Assembly (NCBI RefSeq): GCF_033807715.1
Contig: NC_084587.1
Span: 28,337,017-28,401,016, forward strand
Length of the DNA stretch: 64,000 bases
Source of the DNA: Cololabis saira
Taxonomy: Eukaryota; Chordata; Actinopteri; Beloniformes; Belonidae
Direction of reading: 5' to 3'
Shown: positions 45,081 through 56,198 of the stretch, piece by piece
How positions within the stretch are numbered: the stretch's first letter is position 1
Layout of the letters: the number at the start of each line of letters is the position of its first letter
Translations under genes and position numbers: made by a program
Notes under the pieces: model-generated
The model's input: the letters and a program-made list of their open reading frames with translations, nothing else
The model's database searches: none
Told to the model about the DNA's origin: nothing

Positions 45081-46490
45081 TCGCCGTAAATAAATTGCCT
45101 TTTTGGAGGCCTTAAAATGCTCCAAAACTCACCAAATTTTGCACACGCTTCCAGAGTCGCGTAAAATTACGTATTTTATGGGCGACAGGCATGGGTCAAA
45201 AAGGATTAGGCTCTATAGCGCCACCTATTTTATGTGTTTCGACGAGCCCCACAATATGGTTTGACTTACAGCAATGTCCTTTATGTGTCTATTATATCTG
45301 ACAAAGCCCTACAAAAAAGTCTCTTGGACCCATGCTCTAAGTTACACAGGAAGTCCGGCATTTTGAACAGAAAATGTCATTTTTCATGAATTATGGTCAT
45401 TTCCAGGCCTCGTACTTTAACGAACTCCTCCTAGAGATTTTATCAGATTGGCTCACAACTTGGTTTGTACAATCTAGACACATGGCCGACGCTAAATTGC
45501 GAAGCTTTTAAGTTTCTGCCAGAGGGCTTGACCGTAGTGATCCACCGAAGTTTGAGGTCATTTTTAAGCCTCGCCATCAAACATCAATTGGCTGTAATTC
45601 AGCAATACATGATTTGATGTGGCCGAAAACGTATGTGCATGATTGTAGGCTGAGCCTGAAGACATCTGTGGTGGAATATTCAGGATCGGTTGTAGCGCCA
45701 CCTGTTGGCACCAGGAATTGTCATGTCTTCTAGTATGCATCTGTGCTCCAAGCGAGATGAGTGTATTGATCTCAAAGCTGGTCACTTTAATAGGTAAGAC
45801 ATTGACGATGACTGACAGAGAAAACTGTACGTTCTTATCGAAGGGCGTGGCCGTTAAAGGTAGTAAAATTTCGGTGTCTCGCCATGAACATAAAAGTTGT
45901 TGTAACTTAAACATAATTGGTCAGAATTAACCCAAAATCAATACATGTAATCAGGCTTCCATTCTGAACAAGTGGATATAACAATCTTGGATGAACTCCA
46001 TAGCGCCACCTTTTGGTCAGGTATACATTTTTCATCAAATTATGTGCTGCAATTGCTGTTTCGTTCATCCAATCTTAATGAAATCGACATATATGATTGT
46101 CAGTAGGTTCCTTGTTGACCGTGTCGCGTATCGTGGTCATTGCTTGAAAGGAATTGGCATTTTTATGTCACTCTGTATTTCTGGAAAAATATTAATTAAA
46201 AATCAAAGATTTTGTGTAAGGAAAATGAAATGGCAGATTCAGAGACCTTTTGGCATGACGAAAAAATCATACACTGGAACATATTATTTTTGAAGAACTC
46301 TGCCACTCTCTTTTTTGAAAATACCAACTAATAATGTAAAAAGCTATGACTTTGCCATAAAATTATTTTATTGACATGTGACTTCGTACATATATTGTTT
46401 ACTGTAATGTGAAAATATTGTGTGAATTGCTATAAAGTCCTTCCAATATGGGATTTTCTATGAATATTTATGTCGAATGAATCATTGCCA

Positions 46491-46531
46491 CCCTGTCTCA
46501 GCCTGTCTCAGCCTGTCTCAGCCTGTCTCAG
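46491..46531. repeat. 10-bp tandem repeat, GCCTGTCTCA
   Basis: Four consecutive copies of the decamer end at GACACGTGAAC, near the junction between the GGGCCC repeat and the inserted TTAA element. Confidence 0.95.
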
Positions 46532-47050
46532 ACACGTGAACGCGCAAACTGCAGTTTTGAGTTGGGGAAGAGAAAAGGGAGGGGGCGCGCTCCCGGAGCT
46601 CCGAGCCCGGACTGCGTGATGACGTCACTCACAGTGACAGTGTCATGTGGTTTCCACGGGCCGTTGTGATTGGTGCATTTTCTTTACGTCACCAAAATGC
46701 AAACCACGCCCTCGGTCTCCTCCGCTGCTGAAACCACGCCCACCACCAGCTCTGCCGGCCGCTCGAGCTCCGCCATTGTTCAGCAGCGCTGGCTGTTTGA
46801 ACAACGAGGGAGAGTTAAGATGAGGTTTTGCATGGACATTTACCCTCATAAAAGGATCAGATCCCACAGCACGGACCCGGGAACTGACACGAGCCAGCGG
46901 TAAGTTCCGGTTTTTTTAATGTAATTTATATTTGTCTACGAGTATGGTCTTTGCATGGGCTAAGTATTTAGCTTAGCTCCGGAGCCCCGGCGCCGCGTAC
47001 GGAGCTGCAGGAGCTGCTCACGGACCAGCCCGTCGAGGGGATCCGAACCC

Positions 47051-47099
47051 GTAGGCTCCGGGGGAGAGCCGGGAGAGCCAGCTCTCCCCCGGAGCCTAC
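47051..47099. repeat. Perfect 18-bp-arm palindrome
   Basis: GTAGGCTCCGGGGGAGAG (47051-47068) is exactly complementary to CTCTCCCCCGGAGCCTAC (47082-47099), with a 13-base loop. It sits beside the remnant of the small foldback MITE in copy 3 and is absent from copy 1. Confidence 0.92.
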
Positions 47100-47842
47100 G
47101 GCGTAGGGTACGCGTCGATTTAACGCAGAACCGTGGACACGCTTTGCTACGGAGCAACGCTTTGTCTCCTCCCCTCCTACACGTCATTCAAGCAGACAAT
47201 CAGAGCAGAGCCTCATTATCATAGCCCCCCCCTATGGGGGTATTATCGTTCCAATATTATTTGTGTGTGCGTAAAAAAGATGTGTCCATGTTATAACGAT
47301 TCGTATTCGTAATGATAAACATTTGTATGTAAATAAAAAAGTTGTACCCAAAATTCTGCTGTCACACACATGAGTGATAAATTATTAGGGTTAGGATTGT
47401 TTTTATGTGAGTATGAATCTAAAAGCTGTGAGTGCAAAGTCTTGTGAATACAACTCTAATTTCTACGACTACGAGTCTTCACTGTCAACACGAATTCAAG
47501 TTTATGGGTACGAGTCGAAAAACTGTTGAATGACGTCACAGACAGGCAGACCCGTCACCAGACCTCAGTCTTAAGGGGGGCATATCAACTGCATGGGGGG
47601 GCACCATTACTTCAGCCATATATTCGCGCAGCACTGATACACGTGTTACGTAACCATCACGTTGAACATAACCAACAGTAAATATGACCAGCTATATAGC
47701 CTACCCTATATAGCATAATTCCTCGCAATTTTAAGCATAACATCAAAGCAATATCCACAAAACACTGAAGCAATATCCACAAAACACTTGACTATGCAAC
47801 ATAGATGTAAGGCCAGAATCGTCTCTCAAACTGAAAAAGCAC

Positions 47843-48532
47843 CACCGCGGGTACCGCGGTTGAATTGGTTTGATATTGGATATTGGATATTATGAATTCA
47901 ACACCCATAAAACTTGTGAATTAATTTTTCATTCATTCATTCAGTTTTATGGGTGTTGAATTCATTAAACCTCATTAAATCAGCCCATAATATGATTTTT
48001 TAATAATTACTCTCTTGTGATATATAGTCTGGATGACCATGAACACATCACAAGTGGTTTGAAAACAATCGGTGTTATGTATCACAAGTTTTATGGGTGT
48101 TGAATTCATTTGGTGTTGAATTCATTAAACCTCATTAAATCATCATTAAACCTCATTAAATCATCATTAAACCTCATTAAATCAGCCCATAATATGATTT
48201 TATAATAATTACTCTCTTGTGATATATAGTCTCTAGATGACCATGAACACATCACAAGCAATATGATGAAAATCAGTGGTATGTATCACAAGTTTTATGG
48301 GTGTTGAATTCATTAAACCACATTAAATCAGCCCATATATAGGATTTTTAAATCAGCCCATATATATGATTTTTTTTAATAATTACTGTTTTGTGATATA
48401 TAGTCTAGATGACCATGAACACATCACAAGCGCTTTGACCAAAATCCGTGGTATGTATCACAAGTTTTATGGGTGTTGAATTAATATCCAATATCCAATA
48501 TCAAACCAATTCAACCGCGGTACCGCGGGTGC
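47843..48532. mobile_element. Foldback element with internal tandem repeats
   Basis: The left arm (ACCGCGGTTGAATTGGTTTG, then GATATTGGATATTGG, to about 47912) pairs with the right arm (48465-48530). Between them a unit starting TTTTATGGGTGTTGAATT recurs at 47945, 48089, 48293 and 48465, spacing 144-204 bases. Each unit carries TAGATGACCATGAACACATC-type sequence. A 21-bp subrepeat (CATTAAACCTCATTAAATCAT) expands one unit near 48125-48185. It is non-coding. Confidence 0.88.
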
Positions 48533-48687
48533 ATTTTAAAACAGTCAACAGAGGGATATGCATTTCCATTACGCACACGCGCGCGCACCCATATACACAC
48601 AGGCACACGCACTTTTATCTTACTTTTAGTGGAGGCAGCGCTGTCCTCTTATTAGTCCATCCTGTGTCAGTACAGCGGGAGGAGGTG

Positions 48688-48945
48688 TCGTGCCAAAAAG
48701 TGATTGCGTGCCAGAATGTGATTTGTGGCCGCGAGAGTTCGCACAGCAGCCCGTTGAGCGATAGAACTAAAACGTCAGATTTTCAGATTATGAAGCTCAA
48801 GAATGAGATCAAGTCATATTTAGGTAGAAACAACTTTTCATTAATTGTATTTGGCCTTCAATCAATTTTTGGCAGGTGAAAAGACCAATTTTCAGGCGAG
48901 AAATCAGATTCTGGCAGGAAATCACTTTTTGGCACGACAGTCCAT
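48688..48945. mobile_element. Probable small MITE with GTGCCAAAAAGTGATT ends
   Basis: CGTGCCAAAAAGTGATT and GCCAGAATGTGATTT on the left pair with AAATCAGATTCTGGC and AATCACTTTTTGGCACG on the right. No clear target duplication is seen, so the limits are approximate. It overlaps the 3' end of the transposase remnant and supplies that frame's last codons. Confidence 0.65.
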
Positions 48946-49466
48946 TTTCCATCTTCGGGGGGAGGCGGGGTGTTGCTCATTTTCTTCGCCAAGAACTCAC
49001 GGGCTCCAGCTAATTCCAGTAGAGGGGTTACCTTTGATGGGTCCATGAAATTATTCTCGGCCTCTGGATCCAGAGCAGCCAGTGCGCCTATGAGCTGCTG
49101 CTGCGGCGCAGGAGAGATGGATGCGCGTTTTGGAGAGCGCAGCAGCTGCGCTCTCCAAAACGCGCATCCATCTCTCCTTGCACAGCATCGATGACACTGA
49201 AATAGCCTCTTGAACTCAGTCTTTTCATCTATGTCACTCTGTGCTTGCCCAATGGTTTCTTCAACTGCAAATTCACGGAGGTTCTTGTTAACTGTGCGTC
49301 TTCTCTTGTTTGGACCGGGGCCGGTCACTGGCACAGCCTCGCTGGCCGTGACTGGAGGAGCGCAGAGATCTCATAGCGCAGCAAATTCATTTTCTGTGCG
49401 CAGTGTCTTCACACAGTCAGAAGCGCTATTCACAAGAGTCACTGCAGTGAACACGTCCATGTCTTC
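48858..49466 (-). pseudogene. hAT transposase N-terminal remnant (ZMYM1-like)
   Basis: From an ATG at 49464-49466 the minus strand encodes about 29 residues (MDVFTAVTLVNSASD) to a TGA. It continues in the same frame with PGPNKRRRTVNKNLREFAV. It then shifts by one base near 49208, where the other frame gives VIDAVQGEMDARFGE. The original frame resumes as QQLIGALAALDPEAEN and PSKVTPLLELAGA. This layout fits the middle part of ZMYM1-like hAT transposases. One nonsense codon, a frameshift, an inserted palindrome and loss of the catalytic C-terminus make it inactive. Confidence 0.7.
49111..49177. repeat. Perfect palindrome, 32-bp arms, 3-base loop
   Basis: Positions 49111-49142 (GGAGAGATGGATGCGCG and on) are exactly complementary to 49146-49177. 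One arm is the normal transposase sequence and the other is an inverted copy of it inserted next door. Confidence 0.97.
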
Positions 49467-49690
49467 GCCAGCGAAAACTAGACTGCAGATTCATTCATTC
49501 ATTCGAATTGCGCGGTAACGGTTATTGACGCTACGTCAAGTATGTAATCTGACGTTTTGGCCGTCGCAGTGTAAATTTACCAATCAAACATAAACACACC
49601 ATTCTTCCATTATATTTTTAATATTTTAGTGATAAAGAAAGCACTAAAAGAAAGTTTGTTTTTTACGTGCCCCCAGTGGGGGGGGGCACA

Positions 49691-49741
49691 CCCGTCACTA
49701 TGGGCGGGCCCGGCCCCCTATGGCCCGCCCATAGTGACGGG
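49691..49741. repeat. Perfect palindrome at a hAT end, 20-bp arms
   Basis: CCCGTCACTATGGGCGGGCC (49691-49710) is complementary to 49722-49741 with an 11-base GC-rich loop. The right arm is the hAT terminal repeat itself, so the element end has an inverted copy beside it. Confidence 0.95.
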
Positions 49742-49753
49742 TATGCAGACAGG

Positions 49754-51416
49754 TCAAAGCATAGACATAAGAAAATAGAGAAACATATTTTCTCATCAAC
49801 AAAACATGTTATTTTCTGTCTAAAAAATGGCAAAAATAAGAACTTTATTGATCCCACATAGAAGTAATTTATGTTATATCTGCTATAGAGAACAAGGTAG
49901 TTCAGAAAAACAATATATATCCCCCCTCACAAAAATAAGAAAAATATAGAAAAATAGATCAACAAAACAAATTTAAAATGTTTCAAATAACATAATTGAA
50001 CCATTTTTCAGACAATAAAATAATATTTGAACAATTTTTCAGACAATAAAATAATTGAAAAAATCTGAAAAATAGTTAAAATATGTTATTTTGTTACTTG
50101 AAAATTTAAAAATATGTTTTGTTGATGAGAAAATATGTATCTCTATTTTTCTTATTTTTGTGAAGAGGGATATATATTGTTTTTCGGCAGTACCTTGTTC
50201 TCTATAGCTGATATAACATGAATTACTCCTATGTGGGATCAATAAAGTTCTTATTTTTGCCATCTGAGAAAATGAAATATATTATATTTGGTGCCTAACT
50301 GTTTCCCAAGTATATTAGTGCATGTGTGAATGAATAAATGAGACGTAAAACGTAAATTTCTTTGTAGAAAGGCGCTTTATTAAAATAAGTCCATTTACTT
50401 TACTACAGGTATTAGTTTACAGCGCAGTCTTGCCACATCCAATATGGCGGCGACTTTGACGCCATATTGGATGTGGCAGTTGTGTGGGGGTATTATTGTT
50501 CCAATATTATTTGTGTGTGCGTAAAAAAGATGTGTCCATGTTATAACTATTCATATTCGTAATGATAAACATTTGTATGTAAATAAAAAAGTTATACCCA
50601 AAATTCTGCTGTCACAAACATGAGTGATACATTATTAGGGTTAGGATTGTTTTTATGTGAGTATGAATCTAAAAGCTGTGAGTGCAAAGTCTTGTGAATA
50701 CAACTCTAATTTCTACGACTACGAGTCTTCACTGTGAACACGAATTCAAGTTTATGGGTACGAGTCGAAAAACTGTTGAATGACGTCCAGGCAGGTCACA
50801 GCATAGATATAAGAAAAATAGAGAAACATATTTTCTCATCAACAAAACATGTTATTTTATTGTCTGAAAAATGGCAAAAATAAGAACTTTATTGATCCCA
50901 CATAGGAGTAATTCATTTTACATTTTTCAAATAACAAAATAACATATTTAAACCATTTTTCAGACAATAAAATAACATTTGAACCATTTTTCAGACAATA
51001 AAATAAATGAAAAATGTTATTTTGTTACTTGAAAATTTAAAAATATGTTTTGTTGATGAGAAAATATGTTTCTCTATTTTTGTGAGGGGGGATATATATT
51101 GTTTTTCGGCACTAACTTGTTCTCTGTAGCTGATACAACATGAATTACTCCTATGTGTGATCAATAAAGTTCTTATTTTTGCCATCTGAGAAAATTAAAT
51201 ATATTATATTTGGTGCCTAAACTGTTTCCCAAGTATATTAGTGCGTGTGTGAATGAATAAATGAGACGTAAAACGTAAATTTCTTTGTAGAAAGGCGCTT
51301 TATGAAAATAAGTCCATTTACTTGTACCGGTAGTTTACAGCGCAGTCTTGCCACATCCAATATGGCGGCGACGTTGACGCCATATTGGATGTGGCAGTTG
51401 GCTCAGCACTCGATGG
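49754..51416. repeat. Duplicated block B with internal foldbacks
   Basis: Block B occurs at about 49754-50484 and 50790-51416. Each copy contains GCAAAAATAAGAACTTTATT near its start and the inverse AATAAAGTTCTTATTTTTGC further in, so each folds on itself. Each ends with GCCACATCCAATATGGCG and its near-palindrome GCCATATTGGATGTGGC. A TA-element arm separates them (50485-50789). Confidence 0.85.
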
Positions 51417-52145
51417 GGCGTCTACGTATGTCTATGCTGTGACGTCATTCCAACAGTTTTTCGACTCGTACCCATAAACTTGAATTCGTGTTCACAGTGA
51501 AGACTCGTAGTCGTAGAAATTAGAGTTGTATTCACAAGACTTTGCACTCACAGCTTTTAGATTCATACTCACATAAAAACAATCCTAACCCTAATAATTT
51601 ATCACTCATGTGAGTGACTGCAGAATTTTGGGTACAACTTTTTTATTTACATACAAATGTTTATCATTACGAATCGTTATAACATGGACACATCTTTTTT
51701 ACGCACACACAAATAATATTGGAACAATAATACCCCCATACCCACCGCCCTGAAAATGAGCCACAGATTAGATTAGATTGTTTTTAAGACATTCAAGGCC
51801 TGTTTAAAATATACATTAAATGCCATAATATGTCTCCTTTAAGCCTGAATTACAGTTCTGGGTCAATGATGTATAAGGCCTATTTCTTAAAATACTTAAA
51901 ATAAAGATATATTTGGCCATTTTCCAAACATTTGGAATGTAGTGTGCATATATGTGAAAACTTAAAACAAAGGTATTTTAGTGTTTTTAAACCTACATTA
52001 ATAGGGCAACGACCTTAAAAAAGTCAGTTGGGGCGACCCTTATCTATCTCAAAATTAATAGATTTCCTTAACAAAATTTATATTTTAATAAGTATCAGTA
52101 ATTAAATTAACTGTTCAAGAAAGATAGACTCATGTGTCCTTTCAT

Positions 52146-52200
52146 TAGTGCTGGGCGGTATGACCAAAAATTTATATCACCGGTATACCGCCCAGCACTA
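52146..52200. mobile_element. 55-bp relic MITE
   Basis: TAGTGCTGGGCGGTAT and its exact complement ATACCGCCCAGCACTA enclose only 23 bases. The terminus resembles a common vertebrate hAT MITE, so this looks like an internally deleted copy. Confidence 0.7.
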
Positions 52201-52980
52201 GTTTTTATAGTTCATGCTTTATGGTGCTGTAATTTTTATTTATTTATTTTTTTTTTTTCTTAACTTTTTTGTAGGTGCTTCGTCACCTTAATGTTTGGCT
52301 GTGTTTTGATCTGTGTTTCTGGTGCGCCGTCACCTGTTTAGCTGTGTTTTCATCTGTTTCTGGGTGTCAAAACAGTGGACGGCGGCTAGCAGGTGCCACC
52401 GTCTGACGTCACTACCCAGAATGTAAACAACAATGGCGACCTACATGTTAAATTATATTTTCAAATTTTATAAAAACTAAGACATCTAAAAGGTTTTTTA
52501 TATCACATTGTTATAATTGATACCAACATTTATCTTTTAAGACCTACATGTCTTAATAGCCAGGGTTCCTTTTAAGGTTTTCAGAGCTTCCTTTATCTTT
52601 AGAAATAAGATAAAAGTTGTGTTTAGAATTGTACTGTGTGGCACGAAGCTTTCATCCAACCAGTGTGCTGTTAAACTTAAAAGTAAAAACGTTTTACTAC
52701 CTCCTCTCGAAACACTGAGCCAGGTCTGGTGAAAAATGCGATATTTAATGGTTTGCATTAATGGGCGGGACCTAATGGCTCAACAGCGCCCCCTAGAAAA
52801 CTTTGTGCCTCAAGCCCCACAATACGGTTTGACGTACATGCACCAAAATCGGTACATACCTGTATCATGTCACAACTTAAAGAAAAGCCAGGCCTGGCGA
52901 TACATTTGATATTTCATGGTTTGCATTAATGGGCGTTGCCTAACGGCTCAACAGCGCCCACTAGAATACTTTTCTCTGCC

Positions 52981-53410
52981 ATAACTTTTGAAAGGTTTGA
53001 CATAAAGAGTCGTGGGTGGTGTCATGGGACTAGGTATTGAGTCCTTGACCATAATTGGCGAAAATGAGCCCCGCCCCTTCTTCTGATTGGTTGTCCCTAT
53101 TTCCTGCTATAACATTTGAATGTTTGGACATAGAGAGTCGTGGGTGTTGTCATGGGATTCTGTAATGAGTCCTTGAGCTTCTTTGACCTTAATTAGCCCC
53201 GCCCTTTCTTCTGATTGGTTGTCCCGATTTTCTGCTATAACTTTTGAATGGTTTGACATAGAGAGTCGTGGGTGGTGTCATGGGATTCTGTAATGAGTCC
53301 TTGACCTTCATTGGCCTCAATCAGCCCCGCCCCTTCTTCTGGTTGGTTGCCCCTTTTTTCTGCTATAACTTTTGAATGGTTTGACATAGGAAGTCGTGGG
53401 TGGTGTCATT
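52981..53410. repeat. 128-bp tandem repeat in GGGCCC copy 1
   Basis: Units starting ATAAC(T/A)TTTGAA begin at 52981, 53109, 53237 and 53365. Each includes GAGTCGTGGGTG and CCGCCCCTTCTTCTGATTGG-like sequence. Confidence 0.95.
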
Positions 53411-54974
53411 TCTGATATGCTTATGGGGGGCGGTGGCCGTGAGTGCGAGGGCCCGTTCATCGCTGCTTGCAGCTTTAATTATTATTATTATTATTATTAT
53501 TCTCGCCGTAAATAAATTGCCTTTTTGGAGGCCTTAAAATGCTGGAAAACTCACCAAATTTTGCACACGCTTCCAGAGTTGCGTAAAATTACGTATTTTA
53601 TGGGCGACAGGCATGGGTCCACAAGAATGGGCTCTATAGCGCCACCTATTTTATGTTTTTTGACGAGCCCCACAATATGGTTTGACTTACAGCAATGACC
53701 TTTATGTGAGTATTATATTAGACAAAGAGCTACAAAAAAGTCTTTTGGACCCATGGTCTAAGTTACACAGGAAGTCCGGCATTTTGAACAGAAAATGTCA
53801 TTTTTCATGAATTCTGATCATTTCTAGGCCTCGTACTTTAACGAACTCCTCCTAGAGATTTTATCGAATTGGCTCACAACTTGATTTGTACAATCTAGAC
53901 ACATGGCCGACGCTAAATTGCGAAGCTTTTAAGTTTCTGCCAGAGGGCGTGACTGTGGTGATCCGGCGAAGTTTGAGGTCATTTTTAAGCTTCGCCATCA
54001 AACATCAATTGGCTGTAATTCAACAATACATGATTTGATGTGGTCGAAAACGTATGTGCATGATTGTAGGCTGAGCCTGAACCCATCTCTGGTGGAATAT
54101 TCAGGATCGGTTGTAGCGCCACCTGTTGGCACCAGGAATTGTCATGTCTTCTAGTATGCATCTGTGCTCCAAACGAGATCAGTTTCTTGATCTCAAAGTT
54201 GGTGAGATAATAGGTAAGGCATTGACGATGACTGACAAAGAAAACTGTAAGTTTGTGTCAAAGGGCGTCGCTGTCAGAGGTTGTCAAATATCGGGGTCTC
54301 GCCATGAACATAAAAGTTGTTGTAACTTAAACATAATTGGTCAGAATGAACCCAAATTCAATACATTTAATCGGGCTTGCATTCTGAACAAGTGGATATG
54401 ACAATCTTGGATGAACTCCATAGCGCCACCTTTTGGTCAGGTATACATTTTTCATCAAATTATGTGCTTTAGTTGCTGTTTGGTTTATCCAATCTTAAGC
54501 AAATTGACACATTTGATTGGCAGTAGGTTCCTTGTTGACCGTGTCGCGTATCGTGGCCGTAATTTGAAAGGAATTGGCATTTTTATGTCACTCTGTATTT
54601 CTGGTAAAATATTAATTAAAAATCAGAGATTTTGTGTAAGGAAAATTAAATGGCAGTTTCAGATCGCTTACAACAGGACTAAAAAATCATACACTGGAAC
54701 ATATTATTTTCTGAGAACTCCGTCACTCTAAAAATTAAAAAAATGAACTAATAACATAAAAAGCTATGTCTTTGTCACAAAATGTCAAAATTGACATCCG
54801 ACTTCATAGATATGTTGTTTACTATAATGAGAAAATATCTTGTGAATTTCATAAGCCTGAGTGGGACCGTTGATTTTCTATTAATATTTATGTTAAATTC
54901 ACTGGATTCTTAACTCTGACTGACTGCCTGCAGCGGGTGACAGCCAGAGGAGAGTAGAGAAAGGAGGGGTGCTC

Positions 54975-55032
54975 CCGCGGGGGACGGAGGGAGGGGTGGG
55001 GGGTGGGGGGAGGGGAGGGGGGGGGGGGGGTT
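54975..55032 (+). repeat. G-rich tract
   Basis: The plus strand has many runs of four or more G, including a run of about 15 near 55017-55031. Such sequence can form G-quadruplexes. It lies in GGGCCC copy 2 and has no counterpart in copy 1. Confidence 0.9.
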
Positions 55033-55644
55033 TGTTATGCGCGCGCATCTCCCGCGGGGGGGCGGGGCATTGGAGCTGACGTTCAGCGCGGCCGCCATCT
55101 TGGATAAGGTACCGACGGCCATCTTGGAGAGGCTGGCAGAGATTTAGTTATGAAACAGGACGCTGTCACACATTAAAAATACGTACTTATATGCTGAAAG
55201 ACTTTGTATTATGCTCTTTTACAAAGACATGGTATGGAATATTGATAAATGTATAAATTAATTAATTGTATAAAGAAACAAGTTTGATTGTTCATTTGAA
55301 TTTATTTGAAGGGGAGAGGGGTGTGTTGTTGTATTTATTTATATATATTTATTTATTTATTTGAGAGTGAGAGTGAACTTTGTAATATTATAAGTCCTCT
55401 TGGCTTACTATTCCTATCCATTTTTCATTGACTGTTTTTTGTTTTTTTTTATAGCAAAAGGTGCAAATAAAAATATACACCGTCGGAATTCGGAAACTGA
55501 TGATTATTTCTTCATCCACTGCATCTTTCATCCACTGGTGTGTTCAGGGACAATTGGAATTTACTCAATTTGGCGAGAATTGACCATTGTGATTTCTCCT
55601 GTTTACTGGTGTGATGAGTGATATCTAAATATTGTAATCTTTAA

Positions 55645-55984
55645 AGGAGCTTGAGGCTCCTTGTAAGAAATGAGACTCTCTAGCGCCACCCTTCACCACG
55701 ACGGCCGTCGGGGGTACTGCAGCCAACAGTGAAGCCGGCACGGGAGAACGGGGAGAACGCGCATACAGCGTCACGTGACGTCACATCCACAGGACAGCGC
55801 GGGAAATTCCGGGCACAATTGCAGCACATTTTGCAGCACACAGCCTGTTCAAGGCAAAGGACAGATACGCAAGAGGGCTCATTCTTTTTGGTTTGGAACG
55901 CTTCATCTGACATTATTACTAGAAAACTTAAAACGTATACACATTTTTTTCATAAATCCTGCCTCAATCCTGCCTCATGCTCCT
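55645..55984. mobile_element. Second TTAA-flanked MITE family (AGGAGC ends)
   Basis: TTAA at 55641-55644 and 55985-55988 flanks a 340-bp insert with ends AGGAGCTTGAGGC and GCCTCATGCTCCT. It is non-coding and unrelated to the AGGGGACC family. Frames across it are chance. Confidence 0.8.
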
Positions 55985-56198
55985 TTAATTACCAACTTCA
56001 TCTAATTAATGTTTTTCATCTAACCTCAGTAGTGTGAGATATTGTTTCAATGGGAAACTGCACACAAACTCAGCGGCGGTTGGTGTTGTTTTTCCTATGG
56101 GCAAGCCAGGCCTGGCGATAAATTAGATTTTTCATGGTTTGCATTAATGGGCGTGGCCTAACGGCTCAACAGCGCCCACTAGAATACTTTTCTCTGCC

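Larger units (their letters stand above)
47547..49745 (-). mobile_element. hAT transposon (ZMYM1-like), decayed, with 8-bp TSD
   Basis: CAGACAGG occurs directly on both sides (47539-47546 and 49746-49753). The element's ends are CAGACCCGTCAC and, in reverse, CATACCCGTCAC. Removing it restores the arm-to-block B junction seen at 50781-50810. Inside are G-rich sub-terminal runs, a transposase N-terminal remnant on the minus strand and two smaller foldbacks. Confidence 0.87.
47235..51738. mobile_element. TA-flanked foldback DNA transposon with about 300-bp inverted repeats
   Basis: The ends TGGGGGTATTATCGTTCC and GGAACAATAATACCCCCA lie next to TA on both sides (47233-47234 and 51739-51740), as in Tc1/mariner-type integration. 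The arms pair over about 300 bases (47235-47538 with 51437-51738). A third arm copy lies inside at 50485-50789 in the left orientation. Block B (about 49754-50484 and 50790-51416) is also doubled, so the left half [arm + block B] is tandemly duplicated. No matching transposase is present. A hAT is inserted at 47547. Confidence 0.88.
46640..51838 (+). mobile_element. TTAA-type element, copy 3, 5'-truncated and split by a foldback element
   Basis: The left part (about 46640-47234) matches copy 1, including AAACCACGCCC, CTCCGCCATTGTT, CATTTACCCTCATAAAAGG and the CAGCGGTAAGTTCC segment. The right part (51741-51838) matches copy 2, including TTTTTAAGACATTCAAGGCC, and ends CATAATATGTCTCCT followed by TTAA. 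The left inverted repeat is missing. The interval 47235-51738 is a separate TA-flanked insertion. Confidence 0.8.
44922..53480 (+). mobile_element. GGGCCC-type repeat, copy 1, with large nested insertion
   Basis: The head GGGCCCGAGCACTGAAAGTG occurs twice, at 44923 and 44984 (61-bp duplication), followed by an (ATT)n run and CTCGCCGTAAATAAATTGCC. Conserved sequence continues to about 46485, is interrupted by insertions, and resumes near 52735. It ends at about 53480 with GAGTGCGAGGGCCCGTTCAT and the hairpin GCTGCTTGCAGC. Phrases such as TAGCGCCACCT and GACGAGCCCCACAATA recur. No protein is encoded. Copy 2 follows head-to-tail. Confidence 0.75.

Noticed and set aside
45564..46293. Frames repeated in both GGGCCC copies (also 54126-54731)
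   Set aside because: Similar frames recur only because the DNA is duplicated. They differ in start and length, contain no domain and are probably not coding.
47945..48480. CRISPR-like spaced repeats
   Set aside because: The units are long, directly adjacent and enclosed by inverted arms, and the setting is a fish genome. It is a foldback transposon.
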